A stretch of 64,000 nucleotides of DNA from Larix kaempferi (Eukaryota; Streptophyta; Pinopsida; Pinales; Pinaceae), in the NCBI GenBank assembly GCA_027924585.1, contig BSBM01000372.1, positions 10,089,001 to 10,153,000 on the forward strand, written 5' to 3'. The notes under the pieces were generated by a model. That model was not told the DNA's origin. It made no database searches and was given only the letters and a program-made list of their open reading frames with translations. Positions 1 to 14,342 of this stretch are shown in pieces. A program made the position numbers and the translations under genes. How positions within the stretch are numbered: position 1 is the first letter of the stretch; the number at the start of each line of letters is the position of its first letter.

Positions 1-423
1 TCCCTTAACCCTTAAAAATATTGACCCCAAACCCCTTGACCCCTTAGCCCCTAACACCAAATCCCTATTTAACCTCCTAACCCACACAACATGAAGCCCA
101 AAACCTTTCGAGATAAGGAGGGATCTAGGGAAATAAAGGAAATTTATTTTCTTTGGAAGAAATTATTATAAGGTTTTGTAAAAAATGCAAATTGTGTAGA
201 TTACCATAACGCTAGCTCATTTATTGATGAAGAAACGCTCGCGCATTTTTTTTCATTAGATGTTATGTAGCCGTGCACCAAACATATTAATTGGCAATGA
301 ATTTTTTAACATAGATGGAACACACGAGCATTATAGATTTAAGAAATGCTAGCGCGTTTTGGATCCGCAAAATTCAGCTGAATACTCTACCTATTTCATC
401 CCCAAATTTTGCGTTTTGTCTCC
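1..423. other. Flank left of the giant CACTA element
   Basis: No gene is seen here. The first 110 bases are C-rich on this strand, with degenerate CCTTAACCC/ACCCCAAACC runs that only loosely recall telomere-type repeats. The rest is AT-rich with no open frame of note. The three bases CCG at 424-426, just outside this stretch, are the proposed target duplication of the element starting at 427. Confidence 0.5.
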
Positions 424-426
424 CCG

Positions 427-735
427 CACTAGTGGATTTGGACTCAAAATCCGATGACAAAATCTGACGACCTCTGACGAAGAATGGCTATGTCGTCGGA
501 TTTCACCTTAAAAATCTCAAAATTTGATGATTCTTTTAAAATTTATAGAAGGAGACGTCGGATATCCGACGGATATGCTCATATCCGACGGTTCGGTGGA
601 TATCCAACATCATATTATGCATTGGGAGGTCGGATATCCAACGCCAAGCTATTCAACCCGAGGATAGCGGAAATCCGACATCAATTCTTTAACGGTAACT
701 ATGTTCAAGGCATCGGATATCCGACGGAAGGTTGA
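427..735 (+). repeat. Left terminal and subterminal repeats of the giant CACTA element
   Basis: After the CACTA end, the motif CGTCGGA/TCCGACG and the palindromic CGGATATCCGAC recur about every 20-60 bp, for example near 475, 495, 555, 570, 590, 630 and 715. Such clustered short motifs next to the terminus are where TNPA-like proteins bind in En/Spm elements; binding here is inference. A small open frame across the repeats (484-735) is not taken as a gene because its peptide only mirrors the repeat. Confidence 0.65.
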
Positions 736-934
736 CTTTTAAAACTTATAAATATTGAAACATTCCGACATGTTTGCTATACAAGCGATGGTTTGTGAAA
801 GTTTTTTTATTCGGAGGACTGTTTTTCAGCGGACTGTTTTTCATTATTTCCATTGTTTTTGAGATTCAAGCGAGCGAAGTGTGGAGATTCATTTTCTAAG
901 ATCGATAATCTTCATTCAAGCCCTTTACGAGAAA

Positions 935-3900
935 ATGTCAACTAGCAATATTCCTGATCCAGATGAACAAAATCGACAATTTCTTGCTAGATTGTGGGAA
1001 GGAGTTGAAAAAAGGAATGATAGGAAATGCTATTGTCCATGTACTCAATGCAGGGGCTGTAAGAGGAGAATAATTTTGATCACAATAGCCACAAAATATT
1101 GTAGGGAGCATGGGCACGCTTGGGGGGAACATGAATACCATCCATTTGTAAGTTTTGCATTATATATGTTTTTATTTTGATTGCTTTTGTAAATTTATGT
1201 ATTGATCGTGGTTTCAATAGATGGGGACTAAAATGGACAATAAATATTATTTTAATATTAAATATTTATTATACTATTTCTTTTTCTTTTTCTTTTGTGC
1301 ATGTTGAATCTAGGGTATAGTAGAATAACTCATTTATTTGCTCGTTAGTGAGACTAACCCACTCACCGAGGAAAGCACTTAAATCTCTAGATTTGTGACA
1401 CTTTCTATCATGATAATAGAAATAACGACTATATTAGCATGTTGTAATTTCTCTTATATTTTCTCTATAGAAATTACCATAGCATCATTTATCTTACCTT
1501 AGTGGAGTACAGTATGAGAAATTTTGTGTTATATTTGAGTAGCTTTGCTCAATAATTGGGTAAATTATTATGTCTTTTGGATAGTTTGGATGCACCTATT
1601 TGACCAACAGTTCAATAGGCCATTGCTCTTTTCATCCCAACAGTATAAAATTTGTTACATTTTAAATGTATCACATAAATGTTTACATTTTGCGTTTGAA
1701 ATTTTTACATTTTGCGGTTGAATTTCTTATATTAACTTTTAGCTATTGATGGTTTCATGTAATTATAAAGGAAAGACATCCTAGGTCACTTTGTCGGGAG
1801 GAAGTGCTTCCACAACAAGTACCGGAAGCTATGAATATTAATGGAGAACAAGTTAATGATCACATTAACGAAGACGATGATCATTCTGAAAACATAGTTG
1901 AAGATGATGTTACAAATAATTTGATCCATGATTCATTTAATGTTGGAATTGTCGATGTTGATCATGATGATGATCATCATGAAAATGATGAACGTTTTGA
2001 TGATATTCATGATATACCTCTTCTTGATAAGGCATACGAACCCCTTTATGAGGGCTCCAAGACAAATCTTCTCCCTGCTATATTATTGATAATGAACTTG
2101 AAGGTTATGAATGGTCTTTCAAACATATCAGTGACACGGATGTTAAGGTATGTAATATATTCCATCACAAAATATATATGATTGTGTATTTTGTTGTTCA
2201 TTCATATATAAGTCAAATTATTACGGATGAAATTTGTTCCATATTATTTCTATATTATATTAACTAGATTTTTATTTTTATTTGTTGTAGCATGATAGGT
2301 GAATATTTGTTACCACCGTCAAATATTTTACCTCGCACATATCGAGATTTATCTGCCATCATGAAATAAATTGGAATGCAGTATGAAGCAATTCATACAT
2401 GCCCCGATGACCGTGTTCTATATTACAATCAGCATGAATTTGCAACATAATGTCCTGAATGTCATATCAGTAGATATCGCACAGATCAAGCAACTAAAAA
2501 GGTGCCTCGCAAAGTTCTACATTATATTCCCATTATTCCACATCTGCAATGAATGTTCAGGTGCAAAAACATAGCGCATTTTATGGATTACCATGCACGA
2601 AACAGAAGTCAAGACGACATTATTCAGATGCCTACAGATGGGTCTGCATTTAGAGATATGGAGGAAAAATGGCCCCACTTTAAAGAAGAACCTCGTAATC
2701 TTAGGATTTCTTTGGCAGCAGATGGTGTCAATCCATTTGTAGAGATGATATCCGTTTACTCGGTGTGGCCTATTTTTGTTATCAACAACAACATTCCTCC
2801 ATGGTTGACAATAAAGAGGGAGCACATAATGTTGTCGATGATTGTTCCTGGTACGAACCGTGCAGTTTTTTTTTTAAGTAGTTGTATCTCATTTGTCGTA
2901 TTTTTGTCGCATAATGTCATATATATATTTAATGTTTTTCTATTGTGCAATATGGTTTAATATTGTAATCTAAATGGTACGTCTCATATTTGTATTTTTA
3001 TATGTTCATATATATCAATCAGGTAAGTACCAAGTGAAAGATATGAATGTATATATCGAACCTCTTATTGACGAGCTACTGAAGTTATGGAATGGCATCA
3101 CTATGTATGACATATTTAGACCAATGTGACAAAGGAAATTTCAATTCCATGCAATGCTTGTATGGACAATACATGATGCCCCAGGGTTAACCCATTTCTG
3201 TGATATGTAATTATAAGTTCCAATTTATTTGCAAAACGTTATTCGAACTACTAGTTAATATACTACGCACCCATGTTTTTCTAAATAATCCAGTCATTTT
3301 GTATATAATTATAATTGACATAGATATTCCATCTGTTTATGTAGGTATTCATACAAAGGGGAAATTTGCATGTCCAGTTTGAAGTCCTAAGATCAAATCT
3401 CGTCGTTCAAAAAGCTTAGGAAAGGAGGTGTTTGATGAGTATAGGCACTTCCTCTATAAGAATCACAGGTATCGAACTACCGAAAAACATATGTTTAATG
3501 GAAAGCAATAGACTGCATTAAAACCGCAGAGAATGACACCTCGCCTATGAAAGTTGCAATATAATAGAAATCGTCAAGGTACGTATAATGAATTATTGTA
3601 TATGATATGTTATATTGTATATTTTTTTATTGTGTGTTTTTTACTGTAATTGAAATTAATGTATGTAATTTCATGATTGTCGTTCATGTGATCATGAAGG
3701 AATTAATGGGCTTCCACGAGGAATGAAAAGTTATCCTAGACAATTCATTAGGTTTCCCTACTATGAGCACCTACAAATTGCTCATCTATTTGATACAATG
3801 CACATCGGAAAGAATGTGACCGAAACATTATGGCGAATATTGGATGGAAGGAGTGACAAAGAAAAAATTGTCAAAATTTGCAAAGACATTCAAGATAGCA

Positions 3901-6064
3901 ACCATGCAATGAAAGACGTCATTCAATTTCATAGCAATGGAGAGAAAATTAATATAAACTCACTTCCATGGATGTTAACAGACCAGCAAAGTAATGTTGT
4001 AAAAGAAGTCATTTGAAAAATTAAATTTCCCACCGGATTTTGTGCAAACATGAAGAATATCATAACAAATAAAGGTGATTTTGTGGGGGTGAAAACTCAC
4101 GATTGGCATGTCTTCATGAAGGTAATTATTATGGTATAGATTTAATTTTTTTTTTCCTATTATAGTGAATATGGTTGGTACATTTTTTATTTGTCTACTC
4201 TTTGTTGATAAAATGAAACTATTTGTATATTATTGTTACAGTATGTTCTACCTCTCTCTATCCCGGACAACTTCGACAACAATGTCAAGCAAATAATATA
4301 TAGTCTCGGGAAATACATGAGGTAAGTGGTGATTTTTTCCATGCGCTTAGTGTTTGTTTAATTCAACATAGAACTTATATTTGATTTTCGTTCTGTAATT
4401 CATGATGTTACGTAATATATTGTTTTTTTCTTTAATCTCTTTATTTGGTTGTCATGTCACTTGTAGATGGTTGTCATCTAAAGAATTTCATAAAGAAGAC
4501 ATAAAGTATTGGAGGAGAGAAATTCCTTGTCTCATGTGTGAAATGCATAAGTATCTACCTTCGGCATTTTTCAATGCACAAGAACACTACCTCATACACC
4601 AAGTTGAGGAGATTGAATTGTGTGGACCTATGCACTCAAGGTCCATGTGGATGGTTGAGAGGCACTTGAAATTTATGAAGGGTTTGGTCAGAAAACGAGC
4701 ATATGCTGAGGGTTCTATGATGGAGGGATATATGGTATACTAGAACATGCTATATATTAGTGAATATTTTCCTAAATTAGCAAAAAAGCTCAATTTACGT
4801 CGCATTTGTGACCCAGAATCCAATAAGAGTTTCGAAGGGGAGTACCCGGAGGGGAAAGGAAGATTGAGGAAGGTGAAAGGTAATATAACACATTCTTATA
4901 TTCAGTACTTTGCATAAATTTATACTGTAATATACTTTGTTAAGTTACTATATTACATTTGTATTGAATTTTAATTTTATTGTCATGAAACAATTGGTCG
5001 AGAGTGGGATGCAATTCATTTATACATCGCAAACAATCTTGATTAGATGAAGGTATGGATTAAATGATGTGAACAATTTGGTCATGGAATATCATGGGAA
5101 GGTGTGGCTTCATTGGTTAAAGCTGCACATCACAATGGAGACACCAACCTAACACAAAGGGAAATGGATTTAGCAAGAGGTTTAAAAGATAAGAAGGTAA
5201 GCATATTAATCATCCACACTATTTTCTTTTTTGTAAAAAATAATGCCGTTGTACGTCACGTTGTTTTTTTCATTGTATGGCATTATAAACATGCACTAGT
5301 TAATCATAAATATTGGATCATTATGTAATCTTTTCTTGTATGGCTTGTTGTAGGTAAAACACGATAAGGCTATGTGGTGCAATGGATGTAGATATCGAAT
5401 AAAAAAGTTGGATGAAACAAAGAAAACATCTGATTGTGGGATATCTGCAGTCTTTGAGGTGACCAATGTTTCTTCTAGAAGTGACATACATCCAGAACTC
5501 TCTGAAAATTGATACTATGGGTATCTGAAAGACATTCTTCAGTGTGACTTTAACTCCTTCAAGGTATTTCTGTTCGTTGTCAAATGGTACAGGTGTCGAT
5601 TGAATCAATGTGATCTCGATAAAACAATAATTGAACATGATAATGGATTTACCATGGTAAATACAAGGTTGTTTTATCCAGGAATGGAGCCCTATGTTCT
5701 TCCAACCCAATGTGAACAGGTATTTTACTCTGAGGTTCCAGGTAGAGCGGGTTGGTCATTTGTTGTGAGACACGATCCAAGGGGAAGGCCGATAAAGTAT
5801 AACATAGATGAAGGTAACGAAGACATTCTCAAATAAGAAGACGCCGTAGAAGATCATCATGATCAACATGAGTTAGATGATCATGTTCCCAAAGAAGATG
5901 TCGAAGAACTTATTGAATCAGATGATGTATCAGACAATCATGTCCATGAAGATGATATCGATGATGACATGATGATCGTAACTGAAACTGACGACGAGAA
6001 TGATATGGCCAATCCTTACAATGTTGAATCTGGATCATCGGATGATAGTATAGACGATGACTGA
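935..6064 (+). pseudogene. TNP2-type CACTA transposase gene, decayed multi-exon
   Basis: This encodes the main CACTA transposase (TNPD/TNP2 class), a nuclear enzyme that cuts the element ends. Blocks read in order as follows. 935-1141 is a transposase-associated N-terminal domain with a CPC..C motif. 1804-2150 is an acidic His/Asp-rich segment. 2370-2850 is the Transposase_21 core, with VPRKVLHYIPIIPHLQ-like and RISLAADGVNPF motifs and a WPIF..NNNIPPWL segment. 3010-4130 continues the core (SYPRQFIRFPYYEHLQIAHLFDTMH-type block). 4467-4740 is DUF4218-like (FFNAQEHYLIHQVEEIELCG). 5600-5836 is DUF4216-like (YVLPTQCEQVFYSEVPGR). An acidic tail runs to the TGA at 6062-6064. GT-AG introns are plausible between blocks. 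Internal stops (for example 3127-3129, 4014-4016 and 5834-5836) and frame changes show it cannot make a full enzyme. Start chosen at the ATG at 935, which opens the associated domain. Confidence 0.85.
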
Positions 6065-6237
6065 GATGAAGAAGATGATGAAGACCATTGAAGTTTATGA
6101 GGTATGCAGTAATAATAAATTAACTATTTCTTAGTGAGTTTCCATTTTCCAGTATGATATAATTAGTAACATTGCTTGTTATAGAGTATGTCAAAAAACA
6201 AATTTAAAGTTTTTGTACATAGATATTTTTGTCAAGT

Positions 6238-6350
6238 TATGGGGAATTGAGAGTGATGTGAGGGGGGGAGGGGCCATAAAAGATTCCACCTTCACGTGGT
6301 TGGCCCTGTTTAGTAGAGAATATTAAATTATTCTCGAAACAGAGAGAAGC
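6238..6350 (+). repeat. Structured 113-bp module, copy 1 (after TNP2 gene)
   Basis: This stretch begins TATGGGGAATTGAGAGTG and is nearly identical to 30273-30386. It holds two nested potential stems: GGGCCA...TGGCCC enclosing CCAC...GTGG, and CTGTTT..GAGAATA...TATTCTC.AAACAG. It starts 174 bp after the TNP2 stop codon, and the second copy lies 316 bp after the stop of the second transposase gene. A shared 3'-end or processing role is inference. It could also be a small inserted repeat present twice. Confidence 0.6.
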
Positions 6351-6383
6351 TTAGTAAGGAAATGCACAATTATCAAGACTCAA

Positions 6384-6619
6384 ACATCATCATCATCATC
6401 ACCGTCATCATCACCATCATCTTCATCATCATCATATTTTTCTTCTTCATTGACATATTCATCATTTTCATCATCGTCATCATGACCATCATCATCATCA
6501 TCATCATCATCATCGTCGTCACGGCCACCACCATCATCATCATCATCATTGTCATCATCATCGTCATCGTCACGACCACCATCATCATCATCATTGTCAT
6601 CATCATCATCGTCATCCTC

Positions 6620-6664
<45 letters not shown>

Positions 6665-6710
6665 TTCATCATCATCATCATCGTCACCATTCTTCATTGA
6701 CATCTTCATC
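6384..6710. repeat. (TCA)n microsatellite, interrupted
   Basis: About 320 bp of TCA/TCG/ACC triplets. Long open frames on both strands here are low-complexity runs of Ile, Met or Asp and are not genes. Together with 7922-8271 it brackets the 171-bp tandem array. Confidence 0.95.
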
Positions 6711-6712
6711 AT

Positions 6713-7835
6713 GCATTGACGGTGTGGAAGGGTTTCCGGACTCAAACATGACTAACACTAACCATTGGAGCATAAAAAACCATACCTATAGATTAATTAA
6801 TGTGAAACAATATGGGGCCAATGTTGAAATTTTATAAATATGTGTTGGCTTGGACTGAAATTTGGCATGGTTAGTCTAGACGCATGCATTGATGGTGTGG
6901 GAGGGTTTCTAGACTCAAACATGACTGACAATAATCATTACAGCATCAAAAACCATACGTATAGATTAAATAATGTGATACATGGGGCCAACGTTGAAAT
7001 GTTGTAAATATGTGTTGGCTTGAACTGAAATTTGGCATGGTTAGTCTAGACGCGTGCATTGACGGTGTGGGAGGGTTTTCAGACTCAAACTTGGCTAACA
7101 CTTGTCGTTGGCACAGCATCAAAAACCATACCTATAGATTAAATAATGTGATACATGGGGCCAATGTTGAAATTTTTTAAATATGTGTTGGCTTGGACTG
7201 AAATTTGGCATGGTTAGTCTACACGCATGCATTGACAGTGTGGGAGGGTTTCTAGACTCAAACATGACTGACAATAATCATTGCAGCATCAAAAACCATA
7301 CGTATAGATTAAATAATGTGATACATGGGGCCAACATTGAAATTTTTTAAATATGTGTTGGCTTGGACTAAAATTTGGCATGGTTAGTCTAGACGCATGC
7401 ATTGACGGTGTGGGAGGGTTTTCAGACTCAAACTTGGCTGACACTCGCCATTGGCGTAGCATCAAAAACCATACGTATAGATTAAATAATGTGATACATG
7501 GGGCCAACGTTGAAATTTTGTAAATATGTGTTGGCTTGGACTGAAATTTGGCATGGTTAGTCTAGACGCATGCATTGATGGTGTGGGAGGGTTTCTAGAC
7601 TCAAACATGACTGAAAATAATCATTGCAGCATAAAAAACCATACCTATAGATTAAATAATGTGATACATGGGGCCAACGTTGAATTTTTTTAAATATGTG
7701 TTGGATCGGACTAAAATTTGGCATGGTTAGTCTAGACACATGCATTGACGGTGTGGGAGGGTTTTCGGACTCAAACTTGGCTGACACTCGCCATTGCAGC
7801 ATCAAAAACCATACCTATGGATTAAATAATGTATC
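6713..7835. repeat. Satellite-like tandem array, about 171-bp units with dimeric higher order
   Basis: Seven units start near 6713, 6885, 7055, 7228, 7397, 7571 and 7741, each beginning TGCATTGACGGTGTGGGAGG or a close variant, so the period is 170-172 bp. From the second unit on, two types alternate. Type A has TCTAGACTCAAACATGACTG and type B has TCAGACTCAAACTTGGCTG, giving a repeat of about 342 bp (A-B)x3. No gene is supported; short minus-strand frames mirror the repeat. Confidence 0.93.
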
Positions 7836-7921
7836 GTTTTTCTACTATAGGGTTTATCATTTGTTATTTCTCTTGTATCTTTTTGCACTATCTTCATTTA
7901 AATCTCAATTTCTATCAAATT

Positions 7922-8271
7922 ATCGTCGTCATCTTCATCTTCATTTAAATCGTCGTCATCATCATCGTCATCTTCATCATCATCATCTTCATCATCGTCT
8001 TATTCATCATCATCATCATCGTCATCGAAATCATCATCATCATTGTCATCATCATCATCATCATCGATCGTCGTCATCATCATCATCATCTTCATCATCG
8101 TCATCTTCATCATCATCATCATCATCATCATCATCGTCATCGTCATCTTCATCGTCATCGTCATCATCGTCATCATCATCGTCATCATCAATCATCATCA
8201 TCATCATCGTCATCTTCATCATGGCCATCTTCATCATCGTCATCATCATCATTGTCATTTTCATCATCAGT
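7922..8271. repeat. (TCA/TCG)n microsatellite, second block
   Basis: About 350 bp of TCA, TCG and TCT triplets immediately after the 171-bp array. The long Ser/His/Ile frames on either strand are a by-product of the triplet repeat. Confidence 0.95.
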
Positions 8272-8299
8272 AAGCAAGGATTTCACTCCTATATCAAAT

Positions 8300-11200
8300 A
8301 CAAATCATTTTGGTGAAGTGAATTATCTCTTCACCGCGAGACTCTAGGAAGCAACTCCACTGGCAAACCCATATAAGGACTCCACTAGGTATTTTATAAT
8401 CAAAGAAGCACAATGAGTTCATATGTTTTCCTCTCATTTTCTCAAGCCTTAAATTAGTTAAACCAAGTAGTCTAAAATTTAAGATAGACTAGATAATTAA
8501 GAGAGGCTCATGATGAGTGGGAATCACCATTGCAGTATGAGGATGACATGGAATATAATTATAGGTATGAACCTAAATCTCAAAAAAATACAATACCCAT
8601 GATTTTTCTCATCAGTCTAATGTGGACTCTTCTGAAGTAATTGCCCAAGATCCCTTCGAATATCATTCATTTTATGATTGTCCAATGTACTCATCCCGCC
8701 ATAGATGCCTTCATTTCTACAACGTTGGGCCAATTTTTGATATTAAATTAGATTATTACTTTTATAAATGTGGATTTTAAATTGATTACTGGTATATTCC
8801 GTGCCGATTCAAAATCATGGGTGGAAGTAAATAAAATGGAAATGCCAAAGCGCACATTGGGTTAATATTTTTTGAAAGGAAAATAAAGTGTGTTATTGAA
8901 ATTAGTGGGCAGCATTGCTACTACTCTAATCCTTTCATGATTGTAGAGTCAGAAAGAGAATATTAACCCATCCTAAACATAAGGAACATAAAAGGGTTAC
9001 AACCTCCCCATATTGTATTGGGAAGTTTTAAATTGCCATGCACACAAAGTCTCAATTCCGTCAACAAAGTGAAGAAGGCTAAATATTTTAAATTTTGACC
9101 TTCAAAATGAAACTCTAGCTGGAATTGCAAATTTCAATTGTTATGATCATTGATTTTAACACCTAAATTGATTCAACAACCTAAACTACTCATACTCCAA
9201 ATCTATTTTTCAATATTACTAATTGATATTTAAAATTTCATCAATCCAAATGACTTTATCCAATTTTAGGAAAAAATAATACCGATTTCGCCTCTTGCAT
9301 TTTAAGCAACCAAAGCATAATTAATAGATATATTTATTCCAATAACTGAAACAATCACAATGAAACATAACTCAAGGGATCGAAAATACAAGTGAAAATA
9401 TCCAATTTGCCTCTTAAAAATATCAACGAACTTAATGTTGGTGTTTTTCTTATGGTTTGACAAACCAAATTGAATGAGATAGACTTTAACAATTCCTTTA
9501 GATTGATATCCATTGTTTCTCATGATTGCTTAATCGTGTCTTGTGTATTTTCAAATCTACGTGATTACTTTCCGTTGAATAGTTTCAGTTTCCATTGAAT
9601 ATTAGTATATCACTTTTGATCATAGAGTGAAGACAACAACTTTGTAGAAAATTCATGTAAGAAATGTCAATGAGTGATAACGAAACAAAAAATATGTTTC
9701 TTAATTATAAGAGAGAACACCAAAAACTATCCACTTCCATGAAAGAGAAATGCTTCCAGGGAAGAAAAGAATGTGCAGTATAGTATTATGACAACATTTG
9801 AACAAAATTCCCCAATGAGATACTAGGGGCTATTTTATCTATAAATTGTCTATAAAATAAGTTGAACACGTGGATAGGATGTTAAATATGGAGGAGACAT
9901 TAGAAACACACCTGTTAAAGAAAAATGGGAGCTTGCAATAAAAAATAGGAGCGAGTGGCAAGATCAATGCCCACATCCAAGATGGAAGCTGGTCCATTTG
10001 CACAACAACTTAAATAGCGAACTCAAATAAATGATGAAGAGAATGTTGAGCGTAACTTAATGTGGTAATATGACCATCTATTATCTTGCTATGGATGCCT
10101 TTTTAAAACTGAATATGTCGATGATGGAATCATGTCACACTCGATTGCGGAGTGGAAGTTTAGTTCTACCAATCTAGCCGTTCTCACCACTGTGACCAAA
10201 ACATGATAGAGGGGAAGTTAGGCTATATCGAAAATATACAAGAGATCATGCAAGTGGTCTCATCTTTCCAATGTGTCATTTTTGGTGCAAGTGGCGGGAT
10301 ACCTTCCCCCATAGTAACATAAATGAAGATCATGGTATTGCGATAATATGTATCAACTATCGAAGGACGTGGGATGAAACTAAGTGCAGTTTTTCTCGAA
10401 GTATAGAAACCAACTACTTTTTCTCAAGGGATGTGTTGGATAGGCATTCATGGTTCCTACTAGGACATCACCCTAGACCAAAAGAAAGGATGTGGTATTT
10501 CAAGCACTAACCTATACTAAATTATATCAATAGATATACAACCTATACTAAGATGTAAGCTTATATACTAACCTATTAACGTCCTATAACCTATACTAAC
10601 CTATACTAAGTTATATCAATTTATAATCAACGTCCTACACTAACCTATTAACCCCAAACCCCGCCTAATACCTCAACTCTCCAACCATGAAATGCATAAA
10701 CCATTAAACACAAAACCGGCCCTAATATTCCTGTCACTGATCAATAATCCCGTCACTCCATTCGATAGCGTGTTTCAACATTTTTTGGAGGGAAAAATTC
10801 ACCTCCTTTGCATCTGTTTCAGACTTGTGGTCTGGTTTGTGTGACGGGAAACGTAGTTCGAAGGGTAGTGATGAAATGACAATCTAATTCAGTGATCGAT
10901 AGGTGGTTTCTCCATTTTGTCGAGGGAAAATCCCACCTCCTCCACATATGTTTCAGACCTGTGGTTTGGTTTGTAACGTGGCTCTATTTTTGGTGGGCAT
11001 CTCGACTTCGATTTGGACTTAACCGACATTAAGCGATGACGCAAGTGTTTCCTTTGCACAAACACAAGCAGGATCAAGAGCAGGGGTTTCGATTGCAAAA
11101 TCAGGAACAGGAGAAGGATTAGTCTCTGCAATGTCTTTGGTATGTGGCCACATTTCATCTTGAACCCTCCTACACTTGAGTTTCGTTCAACCCATTAGCA

Positions 11201-14200
11201 GAGCCTACTCTATGACCCTTCCTCTTTCCTAAAGATTCGATGCCTACTCTATTCATGGATGAGGAGTGTGTTTGTAGTTTTTTGTTTGGTGCCCTTTGGG
11301 GTTTCTGTAACTTTGTTTGGAATTGGGGCTAGTCGTGGGCAGTGAGAAATTGTAATGGGTTTGACCCATAATGGGAATGTAATTCGTATGAATAGTTTGG
11401 TAGTTGTTTATGGCATTTTTAATGTAATGAAGTATGCCCATTCTAGGCACTTATGACTTGGCCGTGGCAATGGATGGTTGTAACCCTATTTGTAACTAAT
11501 CTAAGGTTTTGACTTACCTCTGTTTTGGTATTCGCTTACTGTGTTGCTCTAAGTGATGGATTGGGTATTGTATAAATTGTTTAAATGGTTGCAATCTGGA
11601 ACATGTTGAAATGCATATATTTCATTTGGGTTCTGTGTATCAATTCATAGATAATATGAATGCTCTGTTTGTAATTTGCCACCTGTAGGTGACAAAAATG
11701 ACTCTGCGTGTAAATTGATGGTTTGGAAAATGAATTGGGGTTTTGCTGTGTGTAAATACTAGCTTTGTTTCTATTTAAACATGAGCTTTTATACTCTGCT
11801 ATGTGATTGGGTGAGAATCGACCCTGTCGCTATACGTTATTGGAAAGAGTCTTTAGTTTAAATGATTCTGTGTTAGCTTGATGGAGCGATCCTGTAGCTA
11901 TTTGTTTTGGACTCTCGGCCCAAGTATTTATTTGTTTGGCTAAGAGATTCGAACTTGTAGCTAAAATGTTTGGAAAATGATTCTATATTATGAGTTTTGA
12001 CTTTCATGAAGCAATTGTGTAACTTAACATTTTTGGTTATGGGCGCAAGTATTTTCTGTTTGAGAAGTCATAAAAAACACACGATGTGTGTTTCGACTTT
12101 GGAGTTTTGGTCTGTAACACTGGTCATTTTATTTATTTAGTGTTTCTCCTTTGGTGAGATTTGATCTCTGTGTTATTACATTTTGAAATAGGATCTATTT
12201 GTTAAATGAAAAGAGTTGGGTAAGCCCTAGCTGGTAAATCGCATTGGTTTAAATGTTTTAGCATTTGCGCAGAGGTTTGGTAGGAACGATCCTACTGTAG
12301 CTTCTGTTTAGATGTTTGTTTGGTTACACCTCTACATGATTCGATCCTGGGTCTACGAACTACTTTTTTTTTTTTTTTTGGCTGAGTTGTTTGGTTCAGC
12401 AGTTAGACAAAAAATCAAGCTCCTAAAGAGATCATCTTCTTGACAGGTCAGCACTTCACTGACACTAGACACACACCTAGATGCACACTCTAGATTTGAG
12501 ATTCCCTCTCCTAGAAAAAACTGCCCAAGTCATGCAATTAAAATGCACTAATCCTAACTCAAAATTAACTAAATTAAGGTCTTACTAAAACATATTGTGA
12601 TCTTGATATCCAAATCTGCTAAAAATGAAATTGTCCCTAAAATAGGAACTTCTAAAAATATAAAACCCATTATGAACAGAGTCTTTCAACATCTTGTACA
12701 ATGCCCAGTGACAAAGGTCAATTTGGCATCAACTGGTCGTGCCAAAGATCCTGCCAACAAAGGGCATTGTTTAATGACTAATGTCAATTTACTTGGAAAT
12801 ACCCTTACATTAAAACATCATATTGATTGATTGGATCTTTGTAAGCGTCCTTTTAGAGCTACAACTAGACATCAGGCATAGATGGAAAATAAATTTAAGA
12901 GGAATCTAGATAGTTATTTTGTCCATATGGAAAATGTTAATACATTGTGTCCCAGACTCCCAATCTGAAGTTTCTAAATTATGTTGTCGATTGTGCCTTC
13001 CCAATCTTCAAGAATCAATTTGCCTTTGGAATTGCTTTCTAGAATGGCCAACAATCTACTTGGAAATGATGGATATCCCTGCCAGTTTGCATGGCATATG
13101 CTCTATATGATACACGATGCATATAAAAGGATATAAGAATATACAGATGGAATTACTGCCAGTTAAGAAAATTTATATGGCATAATGTGAAGACAATAAA
13201 AGACGGTTTGATTGACGCTTGTAGTATTCACTGAAATTTTATGGTCTCACGTGATACACAGTAATGGATTCATTCATGTGATCTGGCAGCTATAGGGTGG
13301 TTGTGTTCTTAATTACAAATATAATCTTGTTCTTCCTAAAAAAGTAGTTTGTTAGTAGTGACCTATTTCAGTGGGTATTGTAATCAACACAACTGATATA
13401 ATCGGGAAAACTTGGTTAGTTTAAGCAGGCGATTTTATTTTTGGTTAATTAGGTACAAGCTGGGAGGTGGGCAGGTTTAGGCTCTTATGTTAACTTGTTA
13501 ATATGTCATTTATTTAATAATTAAACATACTAATACTGACAATAAGATATTCATCAATAGAAATGGATAGTACATTACATATTTTCAACCTTTAGGGCCT
13601 GAAAAGTGTTATAAGATTCACCAACCAGAATTTGTTTTTGACAAATGGTTGGGTAGAAAAATTTCACAAAGATCATGACATGAAGAAGAATTTAGTTAGT
13701 TGGTGGTAGAGGTAAATAGGTTCATATCTAGGAAAGATGGCATGCATTTTATTAAAAAATTGATGTTTCCATATATATGTCATGGCTATTATGTGTAGGT
13801 TGTATGGACAACAAGAGACTACACTTACCTCAATGCAGTTGGGTTCCTATTATTTATATTGTGGTTACATCAATTGCAGTTTTTAATTGGGAACCTATCT
13901 TGTCTTTTTCCGTGCATAAATCTATAGAGAGTGCCTAGAGTGATAATCTTGAACTCTTCCCTACTTTCTACATGGCCTCTAATCTTTTAGATATAATTTT
14001 TGCAAGCAATTATTTTCCAAAAGTTCGTTGGATTTGGAATCTAGGGTGTAACCCAGTTCACGGATGGAGAATTAAATGAGGAGAAAGGTTGTGAACCCCT
14101 TACATTCCAACACATAAAACTAAAAAAAATTCCCTTTTACGGATCTGTTCCAAAAAGTGCCATCCATCATTACCGCTAGTCAATACCCAACAAAAAAATA

Positions 14201-14342
14201 GACCACATATGTTTTCAGAAGAGTAGAAGAACAATCTCAAACTCTACTAAAGCACTAGGGGGCTTATTGCTCTATATACCCATTGGACTTGGTCCAATTA
14301 TGCATTTACCCATATCTAATTTTTTTATGTTGTACATGCTAG
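8300..14342. other. Interior of the giant CACTA element with no recognised gene
   Basis: Six kb with no frame over about 90 codons and no family I recognise. 10500-10710 is a degenerate array of CCTATACTAA/ACCTATTAACC motifs. Near 10780-10990 two phrases about TTTCAGACYTGTGGTYTGG recur, suggesting a diverged tandem duplication. A T18-type tract lies at about 12364-12380. The stretch 12597-13110 has short plus-strand frames of unknown meaning. It may hold introns, old insertions or satellite debris. Confidence 0.5.

Noticed and set aside
6362-8273. Long open frames on both strands (Ile/Ser/Asp/Met-rich)
   Set aside because: They follow the (TCA)n triplet repeat in several frames at once and carry no protein information.
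10500-10710. Interstitial telomere repeats
   Set aside because: The ACCTATACTAA/ACCTATTAACC words are not the plant telomere unit in any regular run; degenerate likeness only.
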